Shown here: positions 62,428 through 64,000 of the stretch, in pieces
Position numbering within the stretch: position 1 is the stretch's first letter
Layout of the letters: the number at the start of each line of letters is the position of its first letter
Source: an uncultured Candidatus Melainabacteria bacterium
Lineage (GTDB): Bacteria; Cyanobacteriota; Vampirovibrionia; Gastranaerophilales; Gastranaerophilaceae
Assembly (NCBI GenBank): GCA_949902595.1
Contig: CATLDC010000003.1
Coordinates: forward strand, 1 to 64,000
Direction: 5' to 3'
Length of the DNA: 64,000 bases
The notes under the pieces: model-generated
Told to the model about the DNA's origin: nothing
The model's database searches: none
What the model saw: only the letters and a program-made list of their open reading frames with translations
Program-made: the position numbers and the translations under genes

Positions 62428-62919
62428 ATGATTAAAAGATTTGTATTTATTTTGGGCATTCTGTTTGCCGGAACGCTTGCTTTTGCTCAAACAGAGGATG
62501 AATATGTCAAAACTCATACCGAAGATTTGCTAACAAAAATTAAGGCTCACAGAGCTTCTATGTACTCAAAACTAGAACTTACTTCTGAACAGAGAGCTCA
62601 AATTAATGAACTTGATAAGAACTGCTATGAAAAACTTGAACCTGAACTTGTTAAACTTTCGGTTATGACAAAAAAGATTGAAGATCTTGCAAACAGCGAT
62701 AAGTGTACTAAAAAGGCTGTCTATGCTGTGAAAAAGGATTTCAAATCTGTTGAAAAAGATATGAACTCAATAAAAAAAGAATACGATAAAGAATTTCGAC
62801 AACTTTTGAACGGTGAGCAAAAAGCCCAGTACCGAATCGTGCGCAAGCAAAAAAGGGCTGAATTAAGACAGGAAATGCTTAAAGAAATCGAACGCCAGAG
62901 AGAACAGGCAAAAAAATAA
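62428..62919 (+). CDS. Periplasmic Spy/CpxP-like helical protein
   Basis: 163 residues with a Sec signal (MIKRFVFILGILFAGTLAFA|Q). The mature part is all helical and highly charged, with LTSEQRAQINELDKNCYEKL, similar to the LTxxQ motif of Spy/CpxP stress chaperones. Two cysteines remain. GAGGAGG precedes the ATG. Assignment by motif only; other periplasmic helical proteins are possible. Confidence 0.7.
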   Translation: MIKRFVFILGILFAGTLAFAQTEDEYVKTHTEDLLTKIKAHRASMYSKLELTSEQRAQINELDKNCYEKLEPELVKLSVMTKKIEDLANSDKCTKKAVYAVKKDFKSVEKDMNSIKKEYDKEFRQLLNGEQKAQYRIVRKQKRAELRQEMLKEIERQREQAKK

Positions 62920-62933
62920 AGCAGCAAATTATA

Positions 62934-62956
62934 TTTTTACAGGTTTTTATTATGTT
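62934..62956 (+). promoter_or_regulatory. Shared upstream motif of F-x-G-tagged genes, copy C
   Basis: TTTTTACAGGTTTTTATTAT then GTT and ATG. It is nearly the same as copy A at 1931, 61 kb away, and again abuts the start codon. Confidence 0.5.
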
Positions 62957-63000
62957 ATGAAAATAACCCTGAATCTAAAACCTGTTACACCTGTTTTGGA
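62957..63000 (+). other. Out-of-frame 5' end of the kinase-like gene carrying the tag
   Basis: From the ATG after copy C the frame reads MKITLNLKPVTPVLE and stops. One extra T in the run 62994-62997 would give PVTPVFGMKAPVK and join the downstream frame, restoring an F-G tag. So this is probably the true start of the next gene, broken by a one-base deletion or sequencing error. Confidence 0.65.
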
Positions 63001-63711
63001 ATGAAAGCGCCGGTTAAAACTTCTGCACTCTCTTATGTGCAGGATAGTTTTTCACTGCTCGATAAGTATTGTCAGGGCTTCAAGAAAGACTTTCTTCCGG
63101 ATTTGAAAGCTTATTTTGCTTCAAGCAAAAATCTTAAAGAAAGCGATATAAAGGGCGTGCTCGGGCACGGCGGACTTTCCATTGTTTTTGATTTGGGAGA
63201 AAAAGGTGCACTAAAGTGCTCGCTTGAAAACCCTCTGGAATACAGAAAACACAATCCCGCTTTTGATATTCCTTTCCTTGCTCCTGTTGAGAAGCGGAAC
63301 AAAACTTATATAGTGCACACAGTGAAGGCAGGCACGGAAAATGTAACAATTGAAGATTGCAAAGACGTGATTCGTCGTATCAAAGAATCAGGCTTCGAGC
63401 TCTCAAGGGATTTGGATGAATATAATGTTAACCAGGTGGGGATTTTTGAGGGTAAAAGTTATCTCCTTGATAGCAGGTGTGCGATGCCGCGCCCTAATGC
63501 TTTTTCTAGATTCGTGTATGATTTTTGCAATACCCGAAGGCGTGTATTTAAAGCACAGCCGATACTTTCACTTGAAGAAGAATGCAAACTTGTTGAAAAA
63601 TTCGGGCCGCAAATTTTGTACATTGATGAACCCCCGAGAAAGAATCTGGGTTTTCTGGAGGGCGTTTCCAAGATGTGGGGGATTATCAGGGAGAATATTA
63701 AGTACGGGTAG
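63001..63711 (+). CDS. Small protein-kinase-like protein (N-terminus frameshifted)
   Basis: 236 residues from the internal ATG. Kinase-fold hallmarks: glycine loop LGHGGLSIVF (54-63) then ALK with Lys72; a catalytic-loop-like SRDLDEYN (Asp137, Asn142, Ser in place of His); and a metal-site LLDSR with Asp157 in place of DFG. The spacing fits a compact kinase or pseudokinase. Target unknown. No Shine-Dalgarno lies before this ATG; the likely original start is 44 bases upstream, out of frame by one base. Confidence 0.6.
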   Translation: MKAPVKTSALSYVQDSFSLLDKYCQGFKKDFLPDLKAYFASSKNLKESDIKGVLGHGGLSIVFDLGEKGALKCSLENPLEYRKHNPAFDIPFLAPVEKRNKTYIVHTVKAGTENVTIEDCKDVIRRIKESGFELSRDLDEYNVNQVGIFEGKSYLLDSRCAMPRPNAFSRFVYDFCNTRRRVFKAQPILSLEEECKLVEKFGPQILYIDEPPRKNLGFLEGVSKMWGIIRENIKYG

Positions 63712-63772
63712 CTCTAGCTTGTTTGTGGTTTAATAAATATTGCAATTATCAGTAAACAGCAGGTTTGTTATA

Positions 63773-64000
63773 ATGAAGATTTCTTCAGTAAGCAGGAATG
63801 TAATTTTTAACGGTAAAACATCGCTTCATCCACTTGATTTGACATATAAAAAAGCGTTGCAAAAAGGTCTTGCTGATACTTTTGATATTAAATGCAAAAT
63901 TGATGATATGGAGTCGATTGCGGGGCCATACGAGTTTATGAATCTAATCAAAAATTTAAAACCGGAAAATTATAAACCCGGTAAAAATTTTCGAGCCAAT
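63773..64000 (+). CDS. F-x-G-tagged protein, 3' end outside window
   Basis: The first 76 residues of a protein I do not recognise. It opens MKISSVSRNVIFNGKTSLHP, the clearest F-N-G tag in the window, with no signal peptide. The gene is preceded by ACAGCAGGTTTGTTATA, a variant of the shared motif directly against the ATG. It follows the kinase-like gene by 61 bp, in the same direction. Runs off the right edge. Confidence 0.75.
   Translation, partial: MKISSVSRNVIFNGKTSLHPLDLTYKKALQKGLADTFDIKCKIDDMESIAGPYEFMNLIKNLKPENYKPGKNFRAN

Noticed and set aside
1..64000. CRISPR array
   Set aside because: No regularly spaced repeats of 25-40 bases; the repeats found are paired leaders, transposon ends or REP-like elements.

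Overview
The window looks like a chromosome segment of a fermentative, non-photosynthetic relative of cyanobacteria, most likely a gut Gastranaerophilales/Melainabacteria (Vampirovibrionia) genome. This is inferred from gene content only. The ATP synthase genes run a, c, b-prime, b, delta, alpha, then gamma, with two different b subunits and no beta or epsilon, which is the cyanobacterial layout. The cell envelope genes (SLH-domain protein, POTRA/TpsB barrel) are diderm. Energy genes are anaerobic: pyruvate formate-lyase and a six-gene Hyf-like membrane complex.

Layout. 1-11 kb: pflB (cut by the window edge), an SLH protein, a GH77 glucanotransferase with a C-terminal membrane anchor, a sigma-70 factor, a divergent Dxs-like enzyme, an SDR and DUF1848. 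11-13.1 kb: a self-regulated MarR/cupin unit, a tandem pair of XRE regulators and a SLOG-like protein. 13.1-26.7 kb: an AT-rich Mu/Tn7-like transposon beside tRNA-Ser(UGA). It carries a DDE transposase, a MuB-like ATPase and three small partners at its right end. Its cargo is a two-methyltransferase plus AlwI/BspD6I-type restriction system, a GIY-YIG nuclease, and a divergent four-gene operon with a P-loop ATPase and a PIN nuclease that I cannot assign to a known system. 26.9-35.5 kb: ruvA, two tandem 5'-nucleotidase-like genes, nnrD, trmL, a CDP-alcohol phosphatidyltransferase and a Gfo/Idh oxidoreductase; two of these genes are preceded by copies of an 89-bp structured leader. 35.5-43 kb: the Hyf/Ehr-like complex. 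43-53 kb: a TpsB barrel, ATP synthase (interrupted by an ORF6N cassette), folC and a DtxR-like regulator. 53-64 kb: typA, an ACT protein, a TPR protein, a NarL-type regulator, accDA, a hairpin-rich small locus, prmA, tspO, ftsZ, a Spy-like periplasmic protein and a kinase-like gene.

A theme runs across the window. At least seven unrelated proteins begin with the same kind of short N-terminus, M-K/R/N-I...F-x-G/S/K, with no hydrophobic signal peptide, and several of their genes share an upstream motif close to TTTTTACAGGTTT. One of them, the kinase-like gene near the right edge, shows the tag only if one T is restored in a T4 run. This looks like an undescribed targeting or regulatory tag in this lineage.

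The strongest candidates for something new are the ATPase/PIN operon inside the transposon, the F-x-G tag family, the nested-hairpin locus upstream of prmA, the duplicated 89-bp leader, and the ORF6N cassette with two matching 27-bp palindromes.
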